Shown here: piece after piece, positions 21,885-33,565 of the stretch
Position numbering within the stretch: the stretch's first letter is position 1
How the letters are laid out: each line of letters opens with the position of its first letter
Made by a program: the position numbers and the translations under genes
The notes under the pieces: generated by a model
What the model was told of the DNA's origin: nothing
Database searches by the model: none
What the model saw: only the letters and a program-made list of their open reading frames with translations
Source: Chrysemys picta bellii
Lineage: Eukaryota > Chordata > Testudines > Emydidae
Length of the DNA stretch: 64,000 nt
Reading direction: 5' to 3'
NCBI RefSeq assembly: GCF_011386835.1
Contig: NW_027053044.1
Coordinates: 1 to 64,000 of the forward strand

Positions 21885-24035
21885 GCGGAGGGGGGGGTGA
21901 CAGCCGCAGCCCAGGCGGGGCGGAGGGGGGGTGACAGCCGCAGCCCAGGCGGGGGGGGGGGGGTGACAGCCGCGAGCCCAGACTGGGGGCGGAGGGGGGG
22001 TGACACCTGCAGCCCAGGCGGGGAGGGGGGGGTGACAGCCGCAGCCCAGGCGGGGCGGAGGGGGTGTGACAGCCGCAGCCCAGGCGGGGGGTGTGTGACA
22101 GCCGCGAGCCCAGGCGGGGGGCGGAGGGGGGGTGACAGCCGCAGCCCAAGCGGGGGGGGGGTGTGACAGCCGCAGCCCAGGCGGGGCGGAGGGGGGGGGT
22201 GACAGCCGCAGCCCAGGCGGGGCGGAGGGGGGGTGACAGCCACGAGCCCAAGCGGGGCGGAGGGGGGGTGACAGCTGCAGCCCAGGCGGGGTGGAGGGGG
22301 GGTGACAGCCGCGGCCCAGGCGGGGAGGGGGTGACAGCCGCGGCCCAGGCGGGGCGGAGGGGGGGTGACAGCCGCAGCCCAGGCGGGGCGGGGGGGGGTG
22401 ACAGCCGCGAGCCCAGGCGGGGCGGAGGGGGGGTGACAGCTGCAGCCCAGGCGGGGGAGGGTGACAGCCGCAGCCCAGGCGGAGCGGAGAGGGGGTGACA
22501 GCCGCAGCCCAGGCGTGGGGGGGTGTGTGTGACAGCCGCAGCCCAGGCGGGAGGGGGGGGTGACCGCCGCAGCCTAGGCGGGGCGTAGGGGGGGTGACAG
22601 CCGCGGCCCATGCGGGGCGGGGGGGGGGGGTGACAGCCGCGGCCCAGGCGGAGGGGGGGTGACAGCCGCAGCCCAGGCGGGGGTGTGTGTGTGACAGCCG
22701 CGATCCCAGGCGGGTGGGGGGGTGACAGCCGCAGCCCAGGCGGGGCGGAGGGGGGGTGACAGCCACGAGCCCAGGCGGGGCGGAGGGGGGGTGACAGCCG
22801 CAGCCCAGGCGGGGCGGAGGGGGGGTGACAGCCGCGGCCCAGGCGGGGAGGGGGTGACAGCCGCGGCCCAGGCGGGGCGGAGGGGGGGTGACAGCCGCAG
22901 CCCAGGCGGGGCGGGGGGGGGTGACAGCCGCGAGCCCAGGCGGGGCGGAGGGGGGGTGACAGCTGCAGCCCAGGCGGGGGAGGGTGACAGCCGCAGCCCA
23001 GGCGGGGTGGAGGGGGGTGACAGCCGCGGCCCAGGCGGGGTGGGTGACAGCCGCGAGCCCAGGCGGGGCGGAGGGGGGGTGACAGCTGCAGCCCAGGCGG
23101 GGGGGGGGTGACAGCCGCAGCCCAGGCGTGGGGGGGGTGTGTGTGACAGCCGCAGCCCAGGCGGGAGGGGGGGGTGACCGCTGCAGCCTAGGCGGGGCGG
23201 AGGGGGGGTGACAGCCGCGGCCCATGCGGGGCGGGGGGGGTGTGACAGCCGCGGCCCAGGCGGAGGGGGGGTGACAGCCGCAGCCCAGGCGGGGGTGTGT
23301 GTGTGACAGCCCCGATCCCAGGCGGGGGGGGGGGGTGACAGCCGCGGCCCAGGCGGGGCGGAGGGGGGGTGACAGCCGTGGCCCAGGCGGTGCGGAGGGG
23401 GGGTGACAGCCGCGAGCCCAGGTGGGGGGGGGGTGACAGCCGGGGCCCAGGCGGGGCGGAGGGGGGGTGACAGCCGCAGCCCAGGCGGGGGGGGGGGTGT
23501 GACAGCCGCAGCCCAGGCGGGGGGGGGGGGTGACAGCCGGGGCCCAGGCGGGGCGGAGGGGGGGGTGACAGCCGCAGCCCAGGCGGGGCGGAGGGGGGGT
23601 GACAGCCGCAGCCCAGGCGGGGCGGGGGGGCGTGACAGCCGCGGCCCAGGCAGGGCGGGGGGGGGTGACAGCCGCAGCCCAGGCGGGGCGGAGGGGGGGT
23701 GAGAGCCGCGGCCCAGGCGGAGGGGGGGGGTGACAGCCGCAGCCCAGGCGGGGGGGGGTGACAGCCGCGATCCCAGGCGGGGGGGGGGGGTGACAGCCGC
23801 GGCCCAGGCGGGGCGGAGGGGGGGGTGACAGCCGCAACCCAGGCGGGGCGGAGGGGGGGTGACAGCCGCGAGCCCAGGCGCGGGGGGGGTGACAGCCGCA
23901 GCCCAGGCGGGGCGGAGGGGGGGTGACAGCCGCAGCCCAGGCGGGGGGGGGGTGACAGCCGCAGCCCAGGCGGGGCGGAGGGGGGTGACAGCCGCGAGCC
24001 CAGGCGGGGCGGAGGGGGGGTGACAGCCGCAGCCC
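21885..24035. repeat. G-rich minisatellite, about 33-36 bp unit, about 60 copies
   Basis: Units share GGGGTGACAGCCGC, then AGCCCAGGCGGGGCGGAGGG, with length changes mainly in the G runs. Variants AGCTGCAGCC, CGAGCCC and GTGTGTG recur as blocks (for example 22500-22590 and 23120-23190), showing internal block duplications. Every unit has several runs of four or more G. Very long open frames on both strands here are products of the repeat. Confidence 0.95.
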
Positions 24036-24047
24036 GGGGGGAGGGCG

Positions 24048-24348
24048 ATGCGGGAGAAGCGCTTCAAGCTGTGGTATGTGGGTTGGTCCTGCCTGGGCGG
24101 ACGGACCACGCTGCCCCTGGTCCCCTGGCTGGTGGCCGAGATCCGCTGGCGCAGCCAAAGGCAGGACCCTGGCGGACCCCTGGGTAGCTCGGTGCCCGCC
24201 CGGGAGGTGCTGCCGCTCCCGGGCTCCCCGAACCTTCGCCGCGTCCCCGCCACCTCCAGCGGCAGCGCCAAGCCGGCCGTCTTCATCTTCCAGCACAAGG
24301 CGCAGCACATCTCCCGCTTCTTCCACAACAGCCAGGACCTCACCTACT
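24048..24348 (+). pseudogene. TBC1D4: TBC1D4 (AS160) exon 1 N-terminal fragment, truncated
   Basis: The ATG at 24048 opens [28 protein letters not shown] and [18 protein letters not shown], which match the N-terminus and the start of the first PTB domain of TBC1D4, the Rab GTPase-activating protein that controls GLUT4 vesicle traffic. Matching to human stops at DLTY, where TGA appears because the sequence switches into transposase DNA. Family residues are altered (GWSCLGG for GGSCL.., extra Trp in EIRW), and the middle AREV block has lost its usual hydrophobic residues. Either the true locus was hit here or, more likely, this is a displaced copy of exon 1 with its GC-rich 5' flank. Confidence 0.75.
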
Positions 24349-24700
24349 GAATGACTTTACTGGTGCGTGTTGTACCAACAACAGAACCTAGTGAAAATGT
24401 CCCTGCCATGGTGGCTGTCAGAGAGCATTTGCTAGAATGTATTGACATTGATGATACTACAGGAGCTGGAATGGCAAATATGCTTCTTAAAAAGCTGGAA
24501 GATATGGGAATTGCGATAGCTGACATGAGAAGTCAGGGCTACGATAATGGTGCCAACACGAGAGGAAAGAAGAGAGGAGCGCAGACACTGATCCGAGTGT
24601 TAAACCCTCGAGCTTTTTTTGTCCCATGCAGTTCTCATTCATTGAACTTGGTGGTCAGTGATGCAGCATCAGCTTCTAGGGAGGGTGCTGAATTTTTTAA
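24349..24700 (+). pseudogene. hAT transposase (ZMYM1/DUF4371 type), fragment B
   Basis: Continues fragment A: MTLLVRVVPTTEP, ECIDIDDTTGAGMAN, GYDNGANTRGK and FFVPCSSHSLNLV, the DUF4371 middle with its Y-D-N-G-A-N and C..H-S-L-N blocks. Matches 62036-62384. About ten bases are missing between fragments A and B (compare 62026-62038), and 5.66 kb of foreign DNA lies between them. A PLE cuts off the 3' part at about 24702. Confidence 0.88.
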
Positions 24701-24701
24701 T

Positions 24702-24910
24702 AAAAGAACAGGAGTACTTGTGGCACCTTAGAGACTAACAAATTTGTTTGAGCATAAGCTTTCGTGGGCTACAGCCCACTTCATCGGATGCATAGAATGG
24801 AACATATAGTGAGGAGATATATATACATACAGAGAACATGAAAAGGTGGGGGTTGTCCTACCCACTCGAAGAGTCTAATTAATTAAGATGAGCTATACTC
24901 AGCAGGAGAA
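24702..24910 (-). mobile_element. PLE terminal repeat
   Basis: Begins AGAACAGGAGTACTTGTGGC and includes GAGCATAAGCTTTCGTGGG, then ATCGGATGCAT and the AGATATATATACATACAGAG tail. The minus strand has the hammerhead order but with CCGATGA in place of CTGANGA. Inserted at the same transposase codon as the copy at 62.39 kb. Confidence 0.88.
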
Positions 24911-25554
24911 AAAATATTCTATGTATAGATTTATCTTTTAACCTGACTTTATAGAGATAAGAAAGTGCCTGTAAATCTGTTTCATCATATGTCAGTATTC
25001 TCAATGCACCTCTTTCCTCACCCCGTGTCACAATAGTGATTGCCAAATCATATAATTGTTAATTGTTTTTAGCTCATGTCGCACATGCCAGTTTCTGAAA
25101 TTATGGGCATGGCTTGGTTCGCATTCATAACACCCTGGCAATGTAAAAGGTAGTGAACGTCTAGTGTGATCATCAGATATGTATGTGTGGTATGTTTTTT
25201 GTGGCCAAAGATCAAGAAGAAGTGTGTGTGGGTGTGTGTGTGTGTACATATTCATACACATGACATACATACACATGTGTGTCATTTATTTCTTTACCCA
25301 TTCTTTGGTTTTGGCCAACTAGCATGTCAGTCAGTCGGCACATAGACAAATATTACAAATAAAATGATTATTCAGCTTCAAAGGCAGCTTGATTAATGTG
25401 CAGTTCTACAGAAGGTACCAAGGAAGAAGGACTTGATTTCTTTCATCAAATGCATCCAAGCAAAGAACAATAGGTCATTCAGGGCTTGATCCTGCAGGGA
25501 TTTGAGCATTCCTGCCTCAGTCCAGCAGAACATTTAAGCAGGTGCATAACTTTT
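24911..25554. other. Intergenic, no gene seen
   Basis: AT-rich, with a TG/CA compound run at 25220-25280. No gene recognised. Confidence 0.4.
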
Positions 25555-25710
25555 CATAGAATCATAGAAACATAGGACCTGAAGAGGTCATCTAGTCCAT
25601 CCCCCAGCGTTTCTAAACCTTTCATCATTTTTATTGCTCTCCTCTGGGATGTCTCCAATCTAGCTCCATCTTTCCTGAAGTGGAGCACCCAGAATTTTAA
25701 GCATGTTGAT
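25555..25710 (-). mobile_element. CR1 3' fragment (older subfamily)
   Basis: ATAGAATCATAGAAACATAG, then GAGGTCATCTAGTCCATCCC, CTTTTATTGCTCTCCTCTGG-like and GTGGAGCACCCAGAATT follow the antisense CR1 order with internal deletions. Confidence 0.75.
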
Positions 25711-26370
25711 TTCAATGGGGCTTCTTACATTCTTAAAGTTAAGCATGTGCATATATGTTTCTTTGGATTGGGGCTAACGTGCTCAGTACCTTGGTGGTGT
25801 GAGCTCTTCTTCTGGGTGAGCTGAGAAGTTGGGAAATGTCTGAAGATCCTAGGAGTGCTGTTAAGCAGAATTACAAAGAAACTGCAGGGATTTGACAGCT
25901 TTATATGGCATAGTGAATCAATGTGGATGCTTAAGGGACACGAAACATCATGCTTCAGGACTTAAATAAGTCTCTAACTATTAGAGATCAGGGCGAGATG
26001 GGGGAACGGCTGATTATTCCACACCTGCCAATTGAAGGTTATTAAACCTTCTTTTGAAACATCTGGTACTAGCCAGTATCAGAGACAAGACACTAGATGG
26101 AGCTCGGGTCTGATCCAATCTGGTAATTTCTGTGTGTTTATTCAGTGTTTCATAAAAAGACCGGTGAATCCAAATGCTTCTGCAGACCAAATTCCTTCTA
26201 AGAAGAGAATCAGAAGCAGAGATCAGATAGTTACATTCTAGCAAATTTCTATTAAGCTATTTCCTACCCCCACTTTTAAAGGAAGTGCAGGATTGATGAC
26301 CATAAATACATTTTTAATGCTAAAAGAACTCTCCTGCCTGTTCACAGATCTCAGATCCTAAAAAACATTT

Positions 26371-26371
<1 letters not shown>

Positions 26372-26442
<71 letters not shown>
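26372..26442. repeat. (CTAT)n microsatellite
   Basis: About 18 uninterrupted tetranucleotide units, with no coding context. The lack of interruptions suggests it is length-variable. Confidence 0.95.
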
Positions 26443-26443
<1 letters not shown>

Positions 26444-29050
26444 GTGCAAGCGAAAAGTGCTCTCAAAAGAGGCTGTAGAATTCCCCTCTATTTAAGTCAA
26501 GGAAAGATGGAGTTAAAAACATCAGAGAAAAGACTAATGTAAACACATTCTACATAATGCTCAGTAGAGCATCTGAGCTGACCATGTCACTGAAAGCCCA
26601 TCCGATTCACAGAAAATGATTTACTTTCATTGGACTGAGCCTTTGTAGACATTGTCTCTGCTCGGCAAAGCAGTGATGTTCTACAAAGTGTTAATGAACA
26701 TGCATTCCAATACGCCGTGCTCGCCACAACCAAACCTCCACACGGCACTCAGAGAAAGAGCTGAGCCTTACGCTGTGCCTTGAAAACTCAGAGTTTGGAC
26801 ATGTGTGCCCAGGGAAATGACCTCCAGGTGTAGGAGACCCCCAGTGAGAATGCTCGACCATCACTCCCCACATATTTAATCTCAGCCTCATTGAAGTCTA
26901 TGGCAAAATTCCCATTAGCTTCAATGGTCCCGGATGTCCTCCTAGGTGTAATATCCCCTGCAATTCAGTGGACACCTGCATTTGTCAGTAGCTGTGCTTG
27001 GGCTGAGTGGCTCATTGTAGAGAACATTGCAATAATCCACTCCAGAAGTCACCCAAGGTATGGACTGTAAGAGAGAATTCATGTGAAAGACTCAGAACAA
27101 TCTCCTTTCTGTTCCCACGTGGCTGCATTATAGATTCAAATAATCAACAAGTTGACTTCTGCAAATTTCTGCCTTGGGCAAGGTGTTCTGAAAAGAGCTA
27201 TTTCCTGATGTAACTATCAAAAGGAGATTTCAGTTTTATTGTACTGGAAATAGTGTTCACTCCTACCTTCGGAGAGATGTCATCTCTCTTGATTTCAAAG
27301 TATAGGATGGAAGTGCGTTTATGTTTGGCATAGCATCATTTGGGAGAGGATCCCTGTAGCACCTCTGAGCTCTGATCATCAAGACAAGTAAGGGCAGACT
27401 CATTAAAATACACCGTATTTCTCTAGGGGACAGGGGATAATCACATGCAGATGCATTATCTTGAAAAGTTTTGCAAAGGTTTTTGCCACTGGGGGGATAT
27501 GGGCTCTGTGCCTGATGTAGAACACATCCCTTGTCTCCCCGACCCAGCACCTGCTCTAGGAGGCAGGTTGGAGCAATCCAGGGGAAGGACAGGGTGTGGT
27601 TATACTGTGCTGGTGGAATGGCCCGGGGTAGGTTTAACATCATTCTCATCACTGATTCCCAAGGGGCTGTAACAGTGCGGCGGAGAGCGTGACTTGGTCC
27701 CTGGCATGCAGCATCTGCTCCAGCAATGGTACCTGCCATGTTCCATCCTGTTTGCCGGCCCAGGGTGCTACTTGCAATGTATGATGCTGGTTTTCCAATT
27801 TACTTGAACTCTGAGAGCATGACCTTTGCTAACCTGAGAATGCAAAACTTTGTAAACTTTTAATCCTTTTTAAAACTTTGACTTTGTGTTTCCTAATTAT
27901 GTTATGGTTTAGTTTATTGATGAAAGCAAACTTAAGTAACGTTAAAGGAAGGGGTTTTTGTTTGTTGATTTCCTTTGTTTTTTTTAAATAGAAAGAAAAT
28001 ATTTTATATATGTGTTATTTAAACAATGAAGCTCTTACTCATGTGTTGTTTTCAGTATATAGTTTATTGCCATTGTTATCTTTGTGAAAATCTCTGTTTC
28101 ACCACTCAGTGCCGTGTTGATCAGAGTATGGAAAGTAATTAAATTAAACTGTATTAAAACAAAACTTATTTTATGCAATTTCTGTTTCAGTGAAAGTTCT
28201 CAGCTAGAACCCTGAATGTGTAAGAAGCAGATAAACAATATCCAAGAAAAAGAGCTGGAATTTTGCATCTTGTTTTCACCTGGCCCTTACTAGGGAAAGT
28301 AGCAAACAACTGCCCTTTGGAAAAAAACACTGGACCCTATCACAGGACAAACCCAAATGAGCACAGCAGGAGGCTGTCCTGCCTGTCCAAATGTGGCCCT
28401 GTTTCATTACCAACTTCCTTCCTGTGATGATGTTCTGGGGGCAATCAGTTGTCAAAGGTAACTGTTGCCATGGTAGCCAGGGTGCCAGTCATTCTCCCCA
28501 AGTATGAAAATGAACTGGAGGGAGGGAGTGCTGAGTGGTGGATTATCTCTGATGTCACAATGCTACTGCTCAGGCAGCACCAGTGGGCAGCAAATGTGTA
28601 GTGCGTATGTGGGGGGGGGGAACGGGGGGGGGGGACAGGCTTTCCCAGTGCTCCTCTTTTGCAAATTTCCTAAAGAAGCCAACAACATAACTACACAGAA
28701 TACACAGTAATGATGATTCCACACACATTATTGTTCTGGCTCCTAAGAAACAAATTAGCAAAACATTGCGAACTTCCAGCAAGAGAATTTTATGTTTTCT
28801 CTAACTTCTCTGCTTGTGTGCCACAAAACATAAAAGACACAATCTCATAAAAAGTGAAATAAAATTCTGAAGCCAAATGCCCTTTTGAAACAGAAAACAA
28901 TGGTAAGTTTACTCTTACTGAAGCACTTCACTTTTTCTTTCCCCTTCACAGGGAGGAGCCTAAATTAGGTTTCCCTAAATCCATGATTGGAATAGCGAAG
29001 CGAAGCCTCACTAAAAGCCAAGCAGCTCGGAAAGAATGGGATGAGCACAA
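26443..29050. other. Intergenic, no gene seen
   Basis: Unique-looking sequence. A poly-G pair at 28611-28635 (about 9 and 11 G). AT-rich between 27840 and 28200. A frame of about 158 codons at 27263-27739 on the minus strand has no recognisable domain and no splice support. Confidence 0.4.
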
Positions 29051-29265
29051 TACAGTAGAACTCTGTTTATCCGACCCTCCATTATCCGGTTCTCCATATT
29101 AACCCAACAACCAGCACACACAGGTCCAGAAATGAGCAGTATCTACTATGGTCACTAGATGGCGCTGCAGCCTCCCACTTTCCCATTCATCCGATTATCT
29201 GAAGTTTTAGTTAACCAGTCTGGCCCTGGTCCCAATTCAAGGGGATAAACGGGGTCCTGCTGTCC
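29051..29265. mobile_element. Tigger/pogo-like non-autonomous DNA transposon
   Basis: Left end CAGTAGAACTCTGTTTATCC and right end GGATAAACGGGGTCCTGCTG are inverted repeats with a few changes. About 215 bp long with no coding. The GTTTATCC end is typical of Tigger/pogo elements. Confidence 0.75.
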
Positions 29266-29599
29266 TTGTGAGTGATCATTTGATGCAGGTGATCTGCTGC
29301 AGTTGTTACTCCTCGTGGAAAAGTACAAATTGCAAAACTGATGGGAGGGGCCTTCCGAGGTGGTAGGGAGGGGTCACACTGTTACCTGCAAAGTACACAG
29401 GCCTCCCAGCAGGGATGCACCTCGGGCTGTTAAAAGTGCATCACAATAGTGAAGCTGTTGTCAAGATGCTATTCTGTGCAGAGGATTGTAAGACAGCCCC
29501 TTACGGATCTGATGCCTGAATACCACTGGAGAGCATTGAGGTGTGTGAAGAGGTCACCGTAACTGAAAAGACAGAGGTTATGACTGTGCTGCAAAGTCA

Positions 29600-29885
29600 C
29601 TGCCAGGTATTATCTAGCAGGCCAGGCCTGACTCACAAAAGTTGCCTAAGATTAACACTGTGGGATCACAACCTGCACCCAGCAAAGCACCCCACAGAAC
29701 TGGTACATTGCAGCAGCAGGTTCAGAAGGAGCTTAGCCTGCTGGACATGGGAATAATTGAAGAATCAAACAATCCCTGGGATGAGGAGGTCGTTTTGCTG
29801 ATGTTTACAGGGAGCTCCTCCCGAGTTTGGGGGGCAGAATGGGAGAAAGCACAAAGGGGCTTGTTTGAAGCTTTAACCAGTGAGT
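29600..29885 (+). mobile_element. Ty3/gypsy pol fragment (start of reverse transcriptase)
   Basis: A plus-strand reading gives HKINTVGSQPAPSKAPHRT, QKELSLLDMGIIEESNNPW, the spacer and first RT block of Ty3/gypsy pol (usually H-x-I-D-T-G ... V-R-K-E-L ... G-V-I-E-P-S-x-S-P-W). Short and broken. Confidence 0.7.
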
Positions 29886-29937
29886 GATGGAGGTGAGCTT
29901 CATGGGCCATGTAACTGCGAACATTTGGTGGCCTTAG

Positions 29938-30120
29938 ACCAGGGATGGGCAAACTTTTTGACTCACGGGCCACATCAGGGTATAGAAATTGTATGGAGGG
30001 CCATGAATGCTCACAGAATTGGGGTTGGGGTGTGGGAGAGAGTGAGGGCTTCGGCTGGGGGTGCAGGCTCTGGGGTGGGGCTGGGGTTGAGGGGTTTGGG
30101 TGCGGGTGCTGTCAAGGGCC
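29938..30120 (+). mobile_element. hAT-like MITE, 5' fragment
   Basis: Starts CCAGGGATGGGCAAACTTTT, then GGCCACATCAGGGTATAGAA and GGGTGTGGGAGAGAG, the 5' part of a common reptile hAT MITE. The matching 3' end was not found. Confidence 0.65.
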
Positions 30121-31720
30121 CTCAGCAAAGAGCCTGTCATGATACATGCCATTTAGCTGAGCCCTGGCGGGATCCTTATCAGGCAGGATAACAAGGGTGA
30201 TGCTGCAGGTGGGAACAGTGAAGATCCTGCCAATGTCCCTGCAGGCCAGGATGTGACCTCAGATTATATCAGGAGGACCAGTTTGGAGAAGATATCAGTG
30301 AAAACTGTGGAGAGGGGGATGTGCCTGGCCAGAGACTGGAAATCCAGGTGGTTACTGCAACTCTCTAACCCCTCCCTCCCATTGTTTTCTAGATAAATTG
30401 TACTTTCAACACTGAGGATTTTGGAGGTTATGGCCAAATCATTTACTGTCCTGGCTATTATGCCGTGCATTGCTGGGTGTGTGTCTGTGGGGTAGTGCAG
30501 ACGCCACGACATTTGCATGGCCTCCTCTGCCTTCCCCTCCCCTCCACCAGCCTCTGCTGGGCACAATCCCAAGTGGATGCAGAGCACTGGGGGGAAGGTT
30601 TCTAAAAAGCCAACGTTGCTGTTTATCCAAGAGGTCAGAGTATGGGCTGCACGGCTTGTGCTGAAGCCCACGGTCTGTAGCAAGTTCACCAATAGAAATC
30701 AGTGTCTCTCTGTCCGTTTCACCACAGGCAGGCAGGTGGGGGTGGAGGGGTTCAAACACCGCTGGGATCAATGCTCTCCATCCTAGCTCAGGCTTTGGTT
30801 GGTTTCCTTCATCCCCCCCCCAGTCCTGGTAGCTTATTCTGGGAAGTTTCTCAGGCAGCATGAATTCTCAATGGCCTTTCAGGAGAACCGGGAGTGCAAA
30901 CCTGCTAGGACTTCCATAATAGCCAGGTCCCTACCAAATTCAGGGCTCAGTTTGACTAATTTAAAAACACTCTGGCCTTGAAATTGACCACTGTTTCCAT
31001 CTGAAATGTCATGGTATTGTAACCATGGGGGTCCCGACCAAAATAGGAGAATAGGGGAGTTCAGCGGTTGTTGTAGGGGTCACAGCATGGCCACCCTCAC
31101 GTGTGTGGTGCCTTCAGACCTGGGCTCCAAGGGCAGCAGCCAGCAACCTTTCTGAAGCTAGAGGAGGTTCCCAGATGTGCAGGAGGGTTCCTGCTGTTGG
31201 GAGCACCTCAGCTCCTACCTACTACTTGGGAGCACCTCGGCTCCTACCATTTTCGGGACATCTAGAAAAATAGACACCTGAGCCCCAGAAGGAACGGCAA
31301 GGGAAGCCCCGAGCCTCAGCTGCAGATGCCTGGCAGAAGACCCGAGCCCGGACACCCAGAGTGCCAGCAGGAGTGGGGAGGGGCATGAAAGTCCTGAGCC
31401 CAGTTCCCCAGCACTGGCTGCAGCCACAGGGGGCCAGAAGCTCTGAGTCCGGGCACCCAGAGATGTGACTGGAGCAGAAGCTGCCAAGGGCAAAGCCCTG
31501 AGCCCAACGCTGGGCTGATGAAGTGCACTCACTTCTGCACTGCCTCTGGAGGTGCATCTGATATCCCCACGCAGAGGAAGTCCTGTCACCAGCCCGGCAG
31601 ACAAACAGCAAGGAGGCCCCTACTGGGGTGCTCCTGGCTCGGGGGCTCCCAGCAGGACGGGGAGATCGGATATCATGGGGCAGGGCTAATTCGATCTAGC
31701 CAAGAAAGGCACAACAAGAA
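30121..31720. other. No gene identified
   Basis: Minus-strand frames at 30264-30861 overlap in two phases and have no recognisable domain. 31200-31560 has repeat-like GAGCACCTCGGCTCCTAC and GAGCCCCGAGCC phrases. Could be diverged transposon DNA. Nothing firmer can be said. Confidence 0.35.
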
Positions 31721-31721
31721 T

Positions 31722-32319
31722 TGGGCTTAATATGGTGCAAAGTGTGTGACATTTCATAGCCCTGGAAATAGAGACCACATTAGGAGATGGAATTGTATCA
31801 CAATCTGGGCCTCTATGAAAAACTCAGTGTGGGGTGAGGAACAGACTCTGCTGTTTTACCAGGTGGCCTGGTTGCTCCCCAGAATCAATAATGAGCAAGT
31901 GGGGAGATCCGGGGTGCAGCTCAAACATCCAACCAGGCTGGCCAGGGGCAGGCATCAGGCCTGCAAGGGAAAGGTGAGTGTGGCAGTGACTTCACAAAGG
32001 CCTTTGGCAGGAACTCAGCCTATTGGGCAAAGGTGATGAGGCGTCTGTGACCTCACAGAGTTCCCTTGACAACAGCCAGGCAGGACAGGGATGCAGGGCA
32101 GGGGGAACCTCAGAGACCCCCTGTAGCCTTGCTGCAGCAAGTCTCCATCTCGTGGTTCTCTCAGAGTACCAAGAGACCGTTGTTGTGGAGGACATTCTGT
32201 GCGGTTTTTTTTTTTCATATCGGACTGGATTTTTTTGAAAGAAATCGTCATCTGTGTAGAAGGTAAGAAAAAATATAGGCTCTAAATTCAAGATAGGGGA
32301 CTCTATCCTAGCAGATTCA
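31722..32319 (+). repeat. Direct repeat copy A (0.6 kb)
   Basis: Matches 33566-34157 over its whole length at roughly 93 percent by eye, including CTGGGCCTCTATGAAAAACT, TGTTTTACCAGGTGGCCTGG and AGAAGGTAAGAAAAAATATA. The copies are 1.84 kb apart in direct orientation. No protein match. Clear LTR end motifs were not found. Confidence 0.9.
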
Positions 32320-32324
32320 AAGGC

Positions 32325-32740
32325 ATCACCATCCTCCTAGTGAAAAAGTTTTTCCGAATATCCAAGCCTTCCACACTGCAACTTGAGGTCATTGCTCCTT
32401 GTTCTGTCATCTGCCAGCTCTAAGAATTCCATGAGAATCAATCTTTCATTAGGAAAATAATTCAAAAATACAAATACAAAAAACTTTGAGTGAAATCAAT
32501 CCATCCTGATCTTTAGTGGCTGGGGGTGTGGGCCTCGGAGGCCAGACTGAGACCCTCATTGGCTAGTAACACCCAGGAAGCCAGTAAAAAATTCCAGTTC
32601 TCTTAGCCTCCATAATCCAAGGAACACCTGAGGGCTGCGGGAGACAGAGGGGTGCTGAGAATGTCTAACTCATGATTGAAAATACAGAGATGTGCTATTG
32701 ACTTTGGTTGGGGGACAAGTATCAAATCCGTCGGGATTCT
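32325..32740. repeat. CR1 tail plus flanking DNA, duplicate of 36955-37370
   Basis: Begins in the antisense CR1 end (CCTCCTAGTGAAAAAGTTTT) and continues beyond the element into shared non-CR1 sequence (CCATGAGAATCAATCTTTCA, CTCATTGGCTAG, GGGAGACAGAGGGGTGCTGA). Sharing the flank means locus duplication, not two insertions. Confidence 0.88.
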
Positions 32741-33565
32741 TGTCCCAAACAACAATCATCCATTGTCCTTTAGAGCACAAGGGCCCTAACACGCCTGACT
32801 TGCTCAAATCTCTCTCCTGCTAGGACTTAGAGAATTTTCTCCATCCCCATGATACAGAGGGAAAAAGAAAAGAAGTGACCTCTCTTTGGTCACACATCAA
32901 GGTTATGCCAGAGCTAGAAAGAGAAGCATAAGAAAAAAGTTGTATCAAAATGTTTTGCTTTTAAAACTAACTGATTTCTTAAACCAAGGAAATTTGATGT
33001 GTGGTTAGTGAACTGAAATGATACATTCTGGTCTCCACGTGTTTCTAGATTGATGAACCAGTAGATTCATCCCTTCACAGGTAGTTTTTATCCATAGATT
33101 GAGGGAGGAAAACAAGTTTGCCTGTTTTGTGAACTCCCAATGGCTTTCTTGAATTTCAACGAACTAGTCAATTGAACTGAACTATTTGAATAAACTGAAA
33201 GGAAGACAATATTTTCTGCACCTTTCAAGGAAGTTATTGCTGTCCAAAGCTAGGCTAGCATTTCAGCTAACTTTCCTTCCAGGGCCTTAGCTACCACATC
33301 AGTGGTGCGACTGTCTGAAAAACTTGGCAGTGAACATATTCCACTTAATGTTCTTTTTTCTCTTCTATTTAAATTATTTAAAAGATTGTCATAAATTTTG
33401 CCCTTATCAAAGGTTGTCAATTTCACGTTTAATTCTGACAGCGAGGGAGACAAGTCACTAGAATAAATTACCCAGGGGAGAGGTGAAGTCTCTGTTTCCA
33501 GGTGTCCTCACATCACAACTGCCTTTCATTCTGGAAGGGTCCTTTTAGTTAATTACAAGCAATTG
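32741..33565. other. No gene identified
   Basis: Lies between the two direct-repeat copies. A 67-codon minus frame at 33250-33453 (GKIYDNLLNNLNRREKRTL) is hydrophilic and unrecognised. Confidence 0.35.

Noticed and set aside
21271..24343. Very long Pro/Gly/Cys-rich open frames on both strands (up to about 950 codons)
   Set aside because: They arise from a G-rich minisatellite that lacks stops in many frames. Composition follows the repeat unit and the frames change with every G-run indel.
30264..30861. Overlapping minus-strand frames of about 140 codons
   Set aside because: Two phases overlap over most of their length, with no recognisable domain or splice pattern; kept only as unexplained sequence.
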